Shown: piece after piece, positions 7,745-15,180 of the stretch
Numbering within the stretch: the first letter of the stretch is position 1
Layout: each line of letters opens with the position of its first letter
From: DATECU01 sp035286745
GTDB lineage: Bacteria; Acidobacteriota; Vicinamibacteria; Fen-336
Direction of reading: 5' to 3'
Assembly (NCBI GenBank): GCA_035286745.1
Contig: DATECU010000283.1
Span: 1-28,041, forward strand
Length of the DNA: 28,041 bases
Translations under genes and position numbers: made by a program
The notes under the pieces: model-generated
What the model saw: the letters and a program-made list of their open reading frames with translations, nothing else
Told to the model about the DNA's origin: nothing
Database searches by the model: none

Positions 7745-8809
7745 GTGGTCAGCCTGCTCGCCATCGAGCGCTACTTGCCGCGTTTCCGCTACCACCAGGA
7801 TGCGGTGACCGGTTGGGTGAAGGCCTGGTTGACGGAGGACGGCCGCCACGACTCGGCGCGCCTGCTCTCCGTCTACTCCGGCGCCGGGGTCACGAGCCGG
7901 GCCAGCGTGGTGCCCATCGAGGAGGTCTTCTCCCCCGGGGACTTCGAGAGCCAGAACGACCGCTATCGCGAGATCGCCATCACCGCCGGGACCGAGGTCT
8001 CCGCGCGGGCTCTCCGGGCTTCCGGCCTGGCCCCCGCCGAGATCGCGCTGTTGGTGAGCGTTTCCTGCACCGGCTTCATGATCCCGGCGGTGGACGCCTA
8101 TGTGGCCGAGGCGCTCGGCCTGGGTCCGCGTTTGGTGCGCGTTCCCATCACCGAGAGCGGCTGCGCCGGCGGCGTGGTGGGTCTCGCGCGGGCCACAGAC
8201 TTCCTGATCGCCCATCCCGAGAAGGCCGCCCTGGTGCTGGCCCTCGAGTTCGCGAGCCTCACCTTCCAGCGCTGGGACCGCTCCGCCGCCAACGTGGTTT
8301 CCGCCGCCATCTTCGGGGACGGCGGCGCGGCCGTCGTGCTGGTGGGTCGCGAGCATCCGCGGTTCGGCGAGGGTCGGGTCCGCATCCTCGACACCGAGAG
8401 CCTGTTCTTCAGCGGCACCTCGCACCTGATGGGCTTTCGCCTCCGCAATCAAGGGTTGCAGATCGTCCTGGACCGCGCGCTCACTCCTTTCGTTCGGCGC
8501 GAGGTGGCCGGTGTGGTGGACGGTTTTCTGGCGCCGCGCGGCCTGGCGCGGGGGGATGTGCGGCATTGGATCCTGCATCCGGGCGGCCGCAAGATCGTGG
8601 AGGCCATGTCCGAGCGTCTCGGCCTCGAAGCGTCGGCTCTGGCCGCCACCGAGCGAGTCCTGTCCGAGCACGGCAACATGAGCTCGGTCACCGTGCTCTT
8701 CGTGCTCGACGAGGTCCTGCGAGGTGCGCCGGCGCCAGGGGAACGCGGGCTGGCGGGTGCTTTCGGCCCCGGCTTTGGCGCCGAGTTCGCTCTGCTGGAG
8801 TTCTGCTGA
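7745..8809 (+). CDS. Type III polyketide synthase (chalcone/stilbene synthase family; alkylresorcinol/alkylpyrone synthase-like)
   Basis: Homodimeric ketosynthase that extends an acyl-CoA starter with malonyl-CoA units and cyclises the chain to a resorcinol or pyrone. It has 354 residues, typical for bacterial members. The catalytic triad is complete: C140 (TESGCAGG), H278 (HWILHPGG) and N311 (EHGNMSS). The C-terminal GAFGPGFGAEF corresponds to the family's GFGPG loop. The start is GTG at 7745, with GAGG at 7737-7740. The stop overlaps the methyltransferase start by four bases. With that gene and the following flavoprotein, the layout resembles the srsABC phenolic-lipid operon of Streptomyces, so a long-chain fatty acyl starter is likely; the starter cannot be read from sequence alone. 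Confidence 0.92.
   Translation: MVSLLAIERYLPRFRYHQDAVTGWVKAWLTEDGRHDSARLLSVYSGAGVTSRASVVPIEEVFSPGDFESQNDRYREIAITAGTEVSARALRASGLAPAEIALLVSVSCTGFMIPAVDAYVAEALGLGPRLVRVPITESGCAGGVVGLARATDFLIAHPEKAALVLALEFASLTFQRWDRSAANVVSAAIFGDGGAAVVLVGREHPRFGEGRVRILDTESLFFSGTSHLMGFRLRNQGLQIVLDRALTPFVRREVAGVVDGFLAPRGLARGDVRHWILHPGGRKIVEAMSERLGLEASALAATERVLSEHGNMSSVTVLFVLDEVLRGAPAPGERGLAGAFGPGFGAEFALLEFC
8797..8800 (+). promoter_or_regulatory. Ribosome binding site supporting a CTG start for the methyltransferase
   Basis: GGAG lies five bases upstream of the CTG at 8806, inside the end of the polyketide synthase gene. It supports translation beginning at the four-base overlap CTGA. It also encodes part of the upstream protein, so the match could be coincidental. 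Confidence 0.4.
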
Positions 8810-9492
8810 TCGACCTGAGCCAACGATCGACCGAGCCGGAGCTGCTGGATGCGGGGGTGCCGGAGGCAGAGGTCCGAAGAAGCCTGGCGGACCTTCGCTT
8901 CGTGAACCGCTGGCTCGGCAATCGACGGCTCTTGGCGGCCACCGTCTCCGGGTTGCTGGATGGCATCGACAAGCCTCGCCTGCTTGACGTCGGCTGCGGC
9001 TCCGGCGACCTGGTGGAGCACTTCCGACGGCAGTGCCCTCGGCCGCTGCTCGCGGTGGGCCTTGACATCAAGCTGACCCATCTCCGATCGGTGCCGCCCC
9101 TGGTGCGGACGGTGGTTGCGGATGTTCGTCAGCTTCCCTTCCCTCCGGGGAGCTTCGACGTGGTCACCGCATCCCTGTTCCTGCACCACTTCGACACCGC
9201 GGAGCTGGTCCCGCTCCTGCGGGGGCTCCACCTGCTGGCCCGGCGGGCGCTGGTGGTCAACGATCTGAGGCGCGCCCGCGTGCCCTACCTTTTCGGACGT
9301 CTGGCTTTCTCCTGGCTCTTCGCCTCGCCGGTCAGCGTGGCCGACGGCCTGGTCTCCATCAGGCGGGGCTTCCGGTGCTCCGAGCTTCAAGACGCCTTCA
9401 AGAACGCTGGGATTCCGGTGCGCGTTGAGCGAAGCTGGCCCTACCGATTGCTGGCGGTTGCCGAGACGGACCGCGGAGGCGATCACGCCTGA
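8806..9492 (+). CDS. SAM-dependent class I methyltransferase of the polyketide cluster
   Basis: Predicted to methylate the phenolic product of the type III polyketide synthase. It has 228 residues. Motif I is LLDVGCGSGD at 59-68; the later VVADVRQLPFPPGSFDVVTASLFLHHF is typical of class I enzymes. The N-terminal EPELLD (10-15) followed by LRFVNRWLGN is, from memory, shared with methyltransferases beside type III synthases. That argues for a start upstream of the first ordinary start codon (GTG 8857). No ATG, GTG or TTG is available there. CTG at 8806 gives a four-base CTGA overlap with the synthase stop and has GGAG five bases upstream, so I chose it. The 3' end abuts the flavoprotein gene. 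Confidence 0.85.
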   Translation: MIDLSQRSTEPELLDAGVPEAEVRRSLADLRFVNRWLGNRRLLAATVSGLLDGIDKPRLLDVGCGSGDLVEHFRRQCPRPLLAVGLDIKLTHLRSVPPLVRTVVADVRQLPFPPGSFDVVTASLFLHHFDTAELVPLLRGLHLLARRALVVNDLRRARVPYLFGRLAFSWLFASPVSVADGLVSIRRGFRCSELQDAFKNAGIPVRVERSWPYRLLAVAETDRGGDHA

Positions 9493-9502
9493 CGCTCGCG
9501 AC

Positions 9503-10675
9503 GTGATCGTGGTGGGCGGTGGACCGGGGGGAGCCGCCACCGCCATCTTCCTGCGCCAGTGTGGGTGCGACGTGCTGCTCCTCGACCAGGCGCGCTTCCC
9601 CCGCGACAAGGTGTGCGGCGAGGGCATTTCGCCGGAGGCCTGGCGCTTGCTCGATCTCCTCGATGCGAAAGCAGCCGTCGAGGCCCTTCGTCCGTTTCCG
9701 CTGCGGGGCATGAAGCTCCTGGCGCCCGACGGGACCGCCGTCCAGGGCAGCTACCGCGACCGACAGGGGCTCGCGGTCCGGCGCCTTGACTTCGACCTGG
9801 CCCTTGTCCAAGTCGCCAGGGCCTCCGGCGTCGAGGTGCAGGAGGCCACCCGGGTGGTCGACCTGCTGACGGTTGGGGCTCACACCCGCGGGGTGGTGGT
9901 CGACCGCGGACGGGGCCCCGAGGCTCTCTGGGCCAGGCTGGTGATTGGAGCCGACGGCCGTCGCAGCCTGGTGGCTCGCAAGCTGGGCCTGCTGGCCGAG
10001 CATCCCCGATTCCGGAAGTTCGCGGTCCGTGGCTACTGGGAGGGCATGGAGGGCCTGGAAGAGCGGGGCGAGATGCACGTGGGTGGCGGGGGCTACTGCG
10101 GCATCGCACCTCTCTCGCCGACCCGGGCCAACGTGACCTTTGTCCTCGATCGAGCCGAGATGGCGTCCGCCGCGGGTGACCTCGACGGCTTCTACCGGAC
10201 CGCACTCGGTCGTCGCTGGCCCCGAATCGCCGAACGGCTGGACCGGGCCAGGTTGTGCGACCGGGCGCGGGCGGTGGGACCCCTGGCCTTGGTGTCCCGA
10301 GGCGCCTCCGCGCCCGGTGTGCTCCTGGTGGGCGACGCCGCCGGCTTCTTCGACCCTTTCACCGGCGAAGGCGTCACCCTGGCCTTGCGCAGCGCCGAGC
10401 TGGCCAGCCGGGTGGCGAACCAGGCCCTCCATTCCACAGGGGACGCCGACCTCGGCGGCTACGACCGCGAACGTCACGTCGCCACCCGGGCCAAGTTCCG
10501 CTTCAATCGTTTGCTGCAGACGGTGGTGGGACACCCCGCCCTTGCCAACCTGGTGGCTCATCGCCTGACGCGGCACCCGGAGCTGGCCGACCGGCTGGTG
10601 AGCGTGGCCGGCGACTTCGTCCCCGCCCGCAGCGTCCTGGGCCCCGGCTTTCTGATGCGGCTGCTCCTCGGCTGA
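9503..10675 (+). CDS. FAD-dependent oxidoreductase (geranylgeranyl reductase / aromatic hydroxylase-like flavoprotein)
   Basis: Group A flavoprotein predicted to hydroxylate or otherwise oxidise the polyketide ring, by analogy with SrsC. It could instead be a lipid-chain reductase. It has 390 residues from the chosen start. The Rossmann motif VVGGGPGGA begins at residue 3. KVCGEG (36-41) is typical of the geranylgeranyl reductase family, GADGRRSLVARKLG begins at about 149, and GDAAGFFDPFTGEG (277-290) is the second FAD motif. The start is uncertain. GTG 9503 begins just before the FAD motif and lies 10 bases after the methyltransferase stop. In-frame TTGs at 9425 and 9458 would add 26 or 15 residues, and a strong GGAGG at 9475-9479 fits none of them well. 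It converges on yceI with three bases between stops. Confidence 0.9.
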   Translation: MIVVGGGPGGAATAIFLRQCGCDVLLLDQARFPRDKVCGEGISPEAWRLLDLLDAKAAVEALRPFPLRGMKLLAPDGTAVQGSYRDRQGLAVRRLDFDLALVQVARASGVEVQEATRVVDLLTVGAHTRGVVVDRGRGPEALWARLVIGADGRRSLVARKLGLLAEHPRFRKFAVRGYWEGMEGLEERGEMHVGGGGYCGIAPLSPTRANVTFVLDRAEMASAAGDLDGFYRTALGRRWPRIAERLDRARLCDRARAVGPLALVSRGASAPGVLLVGDAAGFFDPFTGEGVTLALRSAELASRVANQALHSTGDADLGGYDRERHVATRAKFRFNRLLQTVVGHPALANLVAHRLTRHPELADRLVSVAGDFVPARSVLGPGFLMRLLLG

Positions 10676-10678
10676 GTT

Positions 10679-11290
10679 TCAGCGGGCCCGGGCCACGATG
10701 CGGTAGGTGACGACCAGCTCGTCCTTGACCTTGACCACGCCGGCCACCGACAGCGGCCGTATTCCGAAGTCGGTCTGGCGCAGCACCGCAGTACCGCTGG
10801 CGGCGAGGGTGTCGCCCTCGATTTCGGTGCGAAGCGGCAGCTTCAGCCGCTTGGTGACACCGTGCAGGCCGAAGTCGCCCTCCACCACCAGGTCCCACGG
10901 TCCCGCCCCGGTGCGTCGACCGGACACGCCTACCGACCGAAACGCGATCGCGGGAAAGCGCACCGCGTCGAGCACCTTTGGCCCCACCATGTTCGCCTGC
11001 ACCTTGGGCACGTCCTCCGGGGGTTCGCCCTTGCCGGTGACACGCAGGCCTGCCGCCTCGAAGAAGAGGGCCACCGACGATCCCTTGAAGTCCTCCGGGT
11101 CGGCCCTGACCTCGCCCGCCAGCGAAGCCGCAAGAACCTCATGCTGGTGCCCGGCAAAGCTGAAGAGGCCCGACTTGCCCACCAGGATCGTCACCTGGCT
11201 GCGCTCGGCCAGCACCACGTAGACTCGCTCTGAAGCGACCACCGGTGGGGCCAGCGCCAGACAGACCACCGCGAATGCCGTTCCTACCAT
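10679..11290 (-). CDS. YceI-family periplasmic lipid-binding protein
   Basis: YceI proteins form an extended lipocalin-like barrel that binds polyisoprenoid or other lipids in the periplasm. It has 203 residues. A signal peptide of about 1-19 (hydrophobic, ending VVAS, but without a basic n-region) is followed by family features: the early VLAERSQVTILVGKSG strand, FSFAGHQHEV, VRFPAIAFRS and the late FGLHGVTKRLKLPL and DFGIRPLSVAG. The start is secure: ATG at 11290 is preceded by TAAGGAGGT (11302-11294), a near-perfect Shine-Dalgarno. The gene converges on the flavoprotein gene, so it is not in that operon. A lipid-binding protein beside a phenolic-lipid cluster suggests, but does not prove, a shared lipid ligand. 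Confidence 0.9.
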   Translation of the reverse strand: MVGTAFAVVCLALAPPVVASERVYVVLAERSQVTILVGKSGLFSFAGHQHEVLAASLAGEVRADPEDFKGSSVALFFEAAGLRVTGKGEPPEDVPKVQANMVGPKVLDAVRFPAIAFRSVGVSGRRTGAGPWDLVVEGDFGLHGVTKRLKLPLRTEIEGDTLAASGTAVLRQTDFGIRPLSVAGVVKVKDELVVTYRIVARAR

Positions 11291-11341
11291 GGGACCTCCT
11301 TACGAGTCTATTCCCGAACGCTCGGTCGCGCCCCCTTCGAG

Positions 11342-11384
11342 TAGAATGTGCGCCTGCCGTGGGTAGCCCGGAGAGGGGCCGGGC
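11342..11384 (+). promoter_or_regulatory. Possible promoter and leader hairpin upstream of the E1 gene
   Basis: TAGAAT (11342-11347; 5 of 6 matches to TATAAT) lies 54 bases before the TTG start, but no convincing -35 was found. In the leader, GCCCGG (11366-11371) can pair with CCGGGC (11379-11384) just upstream of the ribosome site at 11391-11396. In DNA this GC-rich such hairpins arise by chance. Confidence 0.25.
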
Positions 11385-11400
11385 ACGCGGAGGAGGTTTC

Positions 11401-13506
11401 TTGGCGACGCAATCGATCGACAGGCTGCAAGGGCTGGACGTCAAGACCCTGCTCGGACTCTACCGGACCATGTACCTCTCCCGTCGTCTCGACGACAAGG
11501 AGATCCAGCTCAAGCGCCAGAACCGCATCTACTTCCAGATCAGCGGCGCCGGCCACGAAGCCGTGCTGGCGGCGGCGGGGATGGCGTTCACGCCGGCTCA
11601 CGACTGGTTCTACGCCTACTACCGCGATCGTGCCCTGCTGCTGCAACTGGGGATGACCCCGCTCGAGATGCTGCTGTCGGCGGTCGGCGCCAAGGACGAC
11701 CCCAACTCAGGGGGTCGCCAGATGCCCTCGCACTGGGGTCATCCAGGACTCCACGTGGTGAGCCGTTCCTCCCCCACCGGAACCCAGTTCTTGCAGGCGG
11801 TGGGCTGCGCCGAGGCCGGGCTCTTCCTCGCGTCGGGCGGGGAGATGGCGAGCCGGCCCTCCTTTCGCTCGGACGAGGTCGTCTACTGCTCCACCGGCGA
11901 CGGCACCACCTCCCAGGGCGAGTTCTGGGAGAGCCTGAACACCGCCTCCAACAAGAAGCTGCCCATCCTGTACCTGGTCGAGGACAATGGTTATGCGATC
12001 TCGGTGCCCACCGAGGTGCAGACGGCGGGGGGGAGCATTTCCAAGCTGGTGCGCTTGTTCCCCGACCTGCTGGTGCGGGAGGTGGATGGCTGCGATCCGC
12101 TGGCCAGTCTCAAGGTGTTGCGAGAGGCCGTCGCCTGGTGCCGAGGACGCCGGGGCCCCGCCCTGGTCCACGCTCGGGTGATCCGGCCCTACTCGCACTC
12201 ACTCTCCGACGACGAGTCGCTCTATCGTTCTGCGGCCGAACGGGAGGCAGACGCCCGCCGGGATCCCCTCACCAGCTTCCCGCGGTTCCTGCTCGCCGAA
12301 GGCGTCGCCACCGAAGACGAGCTGCAGGCGCTCCGGGAGGAGGTAGACCGGGAGGTTGGTGAGGCGGCCGATCAGGCCCTGGCGGCGGCCACGCCCGACC
12401 CCGCCTCGGTGACCCTCCACGTCTACTCGCCGGACGTCGATCCCTGCGCAGCCGCTTTCGCAAGCCAGCCGGAGCCCACCGGAGATCCCAAGACCATGGT
12501 GGACCTTCTGAACGCCTGCCTGCACGACGAGATGGCCCGCGACCCCGGGGTCTTGGTCTTCGGCGAGGACGTGGCCGATTGCAGCCGCGAGGGAAGCCTG
12601 GCGCAGGTCAAGGGCAAGGGCGGGGTCTTCAAGGTCACCCACAACTTGCAGCGGAAGTACGGCTCCCGGCGGGTGTTCAACTCGCCGCTGGCCGAAGCCA
12701 ACATCGTGGGGCGTGCCATCGGCATGGCGACCCGGGGCCTGAAGCCGGTGGTGGAGATCCAGTTCTTTGACTACATCTGGCCCGCCTACATGCAGATTCG
12801 CAACGAGCTGGCTCTGCTCCGCTGGCGCTCCAGCGGCGCCTTCAAGTGCCCGCTGGTGATTCGGGTGAGCTACGGCGGCTACCTGCAAGGGGGCGCCGTC
12901 TACCACAGCCAGTGCGGTGAGGTCCTCTTCACCCACATCCCGGGGCTCAGGGTGGTGATTCCGTCGAACGCCCAGGATGCGAACGGCCTCCTGCGCACCG
13001 CCATCCGTTGCGACGATCCGGTACTCTTCCTGGAGCACAAGCACCTCTACCGCCAGACCCACAACAAGGGGATCTACCCGGGTCCCGACTACCGGATCCC
13101 CTTCGGTCAGGCGGCCCTGCGCCGGGAGGGAACCGACGTCACCCTGGTGACGTTTGGCGCCCTGGTCCAGCGCTCCCTGGTGGCAGCCCGCCAGTTGGAG
13201 GCGGAGGGGATCAAGACCGAGATCATCGACCTCCGAAGCCTCTCGCCGTACGATTGGCAGGCGATCGCCGGCAGCGTCAAGAAGACCGGGCGGGCGTTAG
13301 TGGCTCACGAGGATTGCCTGTCTTGGGGTTACGGGGCCGAGATCGCCGCCCGCATCGGAAGCGAGCTGTTCGAGCATCTGGACGCCCCGGTGAGGCGGAT
13401 CGGTGCGCTCGACACCTTCGTGGGCTACAGCCCGGTGCTGGAGGATGCGATCCTGCCCCAGGTCGCCGACCTGGCCCGGGCGATCCGGGAGTTGAAGGCG
13501 TACTGA
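11401..13506 (+). CDS. Fused alpha-beta E1 component of a 2-oxoacid (branched-chain type) dehydrogenase
   Basis: Thiamine-diphosphate enzyme that decarboxylates a 2-oxoacid and passes the acyl group to a lipoyl E2. It has 701 residues with both E1 halves in one chain. The alpha half (about 15-330) carries the TPP motif from GDGTTSQG (166-173) to EDN (194-196) and the loop HSLSDDESLY (265-274), the phosphorylation-loop region of branched-chain E1 alpha. The beta half starts near TMVDLLNACL (365) with FGEDVADCSREG, then FNSPLAEANIVGRAIGMA, and ends in the C-terminal transketolase domain (DTFVGYSPVLE). The start is TTG 11401, with AGGAGG at 11391-11396; upstream in-frame codons lack a ribosome site. 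No E2 or E3 gene is nearby. The substrate is inferred. Confidence 0.9.
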   Translation: MATQSIDRLQGLDVKTLLGLYRTMYLSRRLDDKEIQLKRQNRIYFQISGAGHEAVLAAAGMAFTPAHDWFYAYYRDRALLLQLGMTPLEMLLSAVGAKDDPNSGGRQMPSHWGHPGLHVVSRSSPTGTQFLQAVGCAEAGLFLASGGEMASRPSFRSDEVVYCSTGDGTTSQGEFWESLNTASNKKLPILYLVEDNGYAISVPTEVQTAGGSISKLVRLFPDLLVREVDGCDPLASLKVLREAVAWCRGRRGPALVHARVIRPYSHSLSDDESLYRSAAEREADARRDPLTSFPRFLLAEGVATEDELQALREEVDREVGEAADQALAAATPDPASVTLHVYSPDVDPCAAAFASQPEPTGDPKTMVDLLNACLHDEMARDPGVLVFGEDVADCSREGSLAQVKGKGGVFKVTHNLQRKYGSRRVFNSPLAEANIVGRAIGMATRGLKPVVEIQFFDYIWPAYMQIRNELALLRWRSSGAFKCPLVIRVSYGGYLQGGAVYHSQCGEVLFTHIPGLRVVIPSNAQDANGLLRTAIRCDDPVLFLEHKHLYRQTHNKGIYPGPDYRIPFGQAALRREGTDVTLVTFGALVQRSLVAARQLEAEGIKTEIIDLRSLSPYDWQAIAGSVKKTGRALVAHEDCLSWGYGAEIAARIGSELFEHLDAPVRRIGALDTFVGYSPVLEDAILPQVADLARAIRELKAY

Positions 13507-13583
13507 AGCTGGGCGGCGGCGATCAGGTTGGGCGCTCAGCGGACGACCACGGTCGATTGGATACTCCCTGCCGGCCCCGGTCA

Positions 13584-13600
13584 GGCGAGGACTCCTCGCC
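13584..13600. terminator. Hairpin between convergent genes (possible bidirectional terminator)
   Basis: GGCGAGG (13584-13590) and CCTCGCC (13594-13600) form a perfect seven-pair stem with a three-base loop in the 108-base spacer between the converging E1 and pectate-lyase genes. Neither side has a T-run, so any termination role is by position only. Confidence 0.35.
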
Positions 13601-13614
13601 GCCCGCGTCACCCT

Positions 13615-15096
13615 TCACGCCGATTCGAAGCCGTCGCGGAAGATGAGGTCGACTAACTTGTCGGCCAGCTGGTTCAGGTAGCACTCGAGGTTCGTGTACC
13701 CCGGGACGCCCGTCAGGGGGATGGACAGCTCGGTCCCGTTGTGATCGGGGACGCTTGGGTTCAGGCCGTGAGCCAGCTCCCAGGCGTCCGGCATCCCGTC
13801 GTTGTCGCTGTCCGTCGGCGCCGGAGGCGGCGAGCCGGGTGGGAAGTCGAAGAGGTAGGCGTCACCGTAGGGGTTGGTGTCCCGAGGCGCGGGATCGAAG
13901 CTGCCGGTCCTGACCGGCTCCATGAGTCGCCGGTCCATGGGGTCCCGTGGCCAGGCGCCGGCATTGCGCAGCGCATACTCCCTGAGGACGAGCGACGGGA
14001 GGTAGTTGACAGGCGGGAAGTCGTGACGCGTTCCGCGGGCATAGAAGGGCGGCGTGCTGGGTGGCGACGGCTGGCTCGGGTAGTCGTTGCAACAGTAGTT
14101 GAGCTGGAAGTCGGTCCGCTCGGGGTAGAGGTTCAGCCGGTTGTCGCTCCAGTAGGTTGAAGTCTGGTTAGGTGGAAGCGGGTCCGGGAACCAGATCATG
14201 CCGAACGGGAATCCTGGCCGCGCGTAGGCGTAGTTGCCCACCCAGTTCATGCGATAGTAGACGGAGTTCGACGCCCCCGGCCCGTAGGGGAAGGTCTCCC
14301 GAGTCACGTCGATGAAGTAGCCGGGATCCCACAGCAGGTTCTGGGAGAGCTCCAGGTCCATCACCGTGTTGGCCGCTGCGGCGCTCTCGCGGCTGATCTC
14401 GGGCATTCGCCCCAGGATGCGGTTCCACACGTTGTGAAGGATGGAGAGACGCGTGGTCTCGTAGTTCACCGTCGGGTCGGAGTAGTTGATGAGCATCCCG
14501 CCAAGCCCCGCGTGGTCCCCCAGGGTTTCGGCGATGATGGAGTTCTGGATCGTTATGTCATTCGAGAAGGACAGCTGGACCGCCTCGTCGGTGGCGTTGG
14601 CGACCGAGAGGTGGTCGACGATGGCCCGCCGGGTGTGCAGCAACCGCAGGCCGTCGTCGAAGCCCCCGATCCCCGGCCGCGTGCGCAGGTGGCGCAGAAT
14701 CCAGTTGTCCGCCGTCTGCGCGGTGAGGATGCAGATGGGGTCGCCGTCGCAGTACGGCTCCTCGGTGGTGTGGAATCCGCGGACCACGATGCCTCCGGGC
14801 GATGTCTGCCCGGCGATGGTCACGTCGTCCGTCACCAGTTGGACGTCGGCATCGATGAGGCCGCTGACCTTGAAGAGGATGTAGCGGGGTCCGGTCTGGC
14901 TGACGGCGTCCTGGAAGGAACCCGGACCGCCTGGGTTCAAGTTCGTGACGTAGATCACACGACCGCCCCTACCGCCGGAGGCGACGGCCCCGAAGCCCTG
15001 GGCTCCCGGAAACGAGGGTGGAGATTGGGCCGCGGCCCAACAGGGGGCGCCGACCAGGATCGAAGCCAACAGGACGCGCAAGCTCATGAACGCCAT
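13615..15096 (-). CDS. Secreted pectate-lyase-like right-handed beta-helix protein
   Basis: Predicted extracellular or surface polysaccharide lyase of the pectate lyase superfamily. It has 493 residues. The signal peptide (1 to about 23) ends CWAAA. FPGAQGFGAVASGGRGGRV (29-47) is the usual opening, then beta-helix coils follow, including DDVTIAGQTSPGGIVVRG (90-107), WILRHLRTRPG (132-142) and DHLSVANATDE (161-171), where relatives usually have a Trp-containing SWGTDE. A calcium-binding DSDNDGMPDAWELAHGLNP (429-447) follows, and the chain ends in LIFRDGFESA. ATG 15096 was chosen, with ATG 15087 possible; neither has a clear ribosome site. Pectin as substrate is not proven. It lies downstream of a regulator gene and 11-base operator-like repeats. 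Confidence 0.85.
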   Translation of the reverse strand: MAFMSLRVLLASILVGAPCWAAAQSPPSFPGAQGFGAVASGGRGGRVIYVTNLNPGGPGSFQDAVSQTGPRYILFKVSGLIDADVQLVTDDVTIAGQTSPGGIVVRGFHTTEEPYCDGDPICILTAQTADNWILRHLRTRPGIGGFDDGLRLLHTRRAIVDHLSVANATDEAVQLSFSNDITIQNSIIAETLGDHAGLGGMLINYSDPTVNYETTRLSILHNVWNRILGRMPEISRESAAAANTVMDLELSQNLLWDPGYFIDVTRETFPYGPGASNSVYYRMNWVGNYAYARPGFPFGMIWFPDPLPPNQTSTYWSDNRLNLYPERTDFQLNYCCNDYPSQPSPPSTPPFYARGTRHDFPPVNYLPSLVLREYALRNAGAWPRDPMDRRLMEPVRTGSFDPAPRDTNPYGDAYLFDFPPGSPPPAPTDSDNDGMPDAWELAHGLNPSVPDHNGTELSIPLTGVPGYTNLECYLNQLADKLVDLIFRDGFESA

Positions 15097-15122
15097 GATC
15101 GGCCGGGGCCTTGCCCAAGTCC

Positions 15123-15162
15123 TGACCGGAGCCTGATCTCTGGGTGACCGGAGGCTGACCGG
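15123..15162 (-). promoter_or_regulatory. 11-base-phased direct repeats, candidate operator for the adjacent OmpR-type regulator
   Basis: On the minus strand the heptamer CCGGTCA occurs at 15162-15156, 15151-15145 and 15129-15123. A degenerate copy, GAGATCA, lies at 15140-15134. The four units are spaced exactly 11 bases apart (7-base box plus 4-base spacer), the architecture of PhoB/OmpR-type boxes. They lie 27-66 bases upstream of the pectate-lyase ATG and directly downstream of a gene for a winged-helix regulator of that class. Confidence 0.5.
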
Positions 15163-15180
15163 CCCCCCGAGGCACGGACC

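Noticed and set aside
7247..8671. A 474-codon open frame on the minus strand opposite ssb and the polyketide synthase
   Set aside because: It spans two real genes on the other strand and shows only composition-driven sequence with no domain.
7813..8805. Upstream part of a 559-codon frame that reads into the methyltransferase
   Set aside because: This portion is out of frame within the polyketide synthase gene and is Arg/Pro-rich noise; only the part from 8806 is a real protein.
10685..10694. Ten-base palindrome GGCCCGGGCC at the convergent flavoprotein/yceI ends
   Set aside because: It has no loop and no T-run, and it lies inside the yceI coding sequence; such palindromes are expected by chance in DNA this GC-rich.
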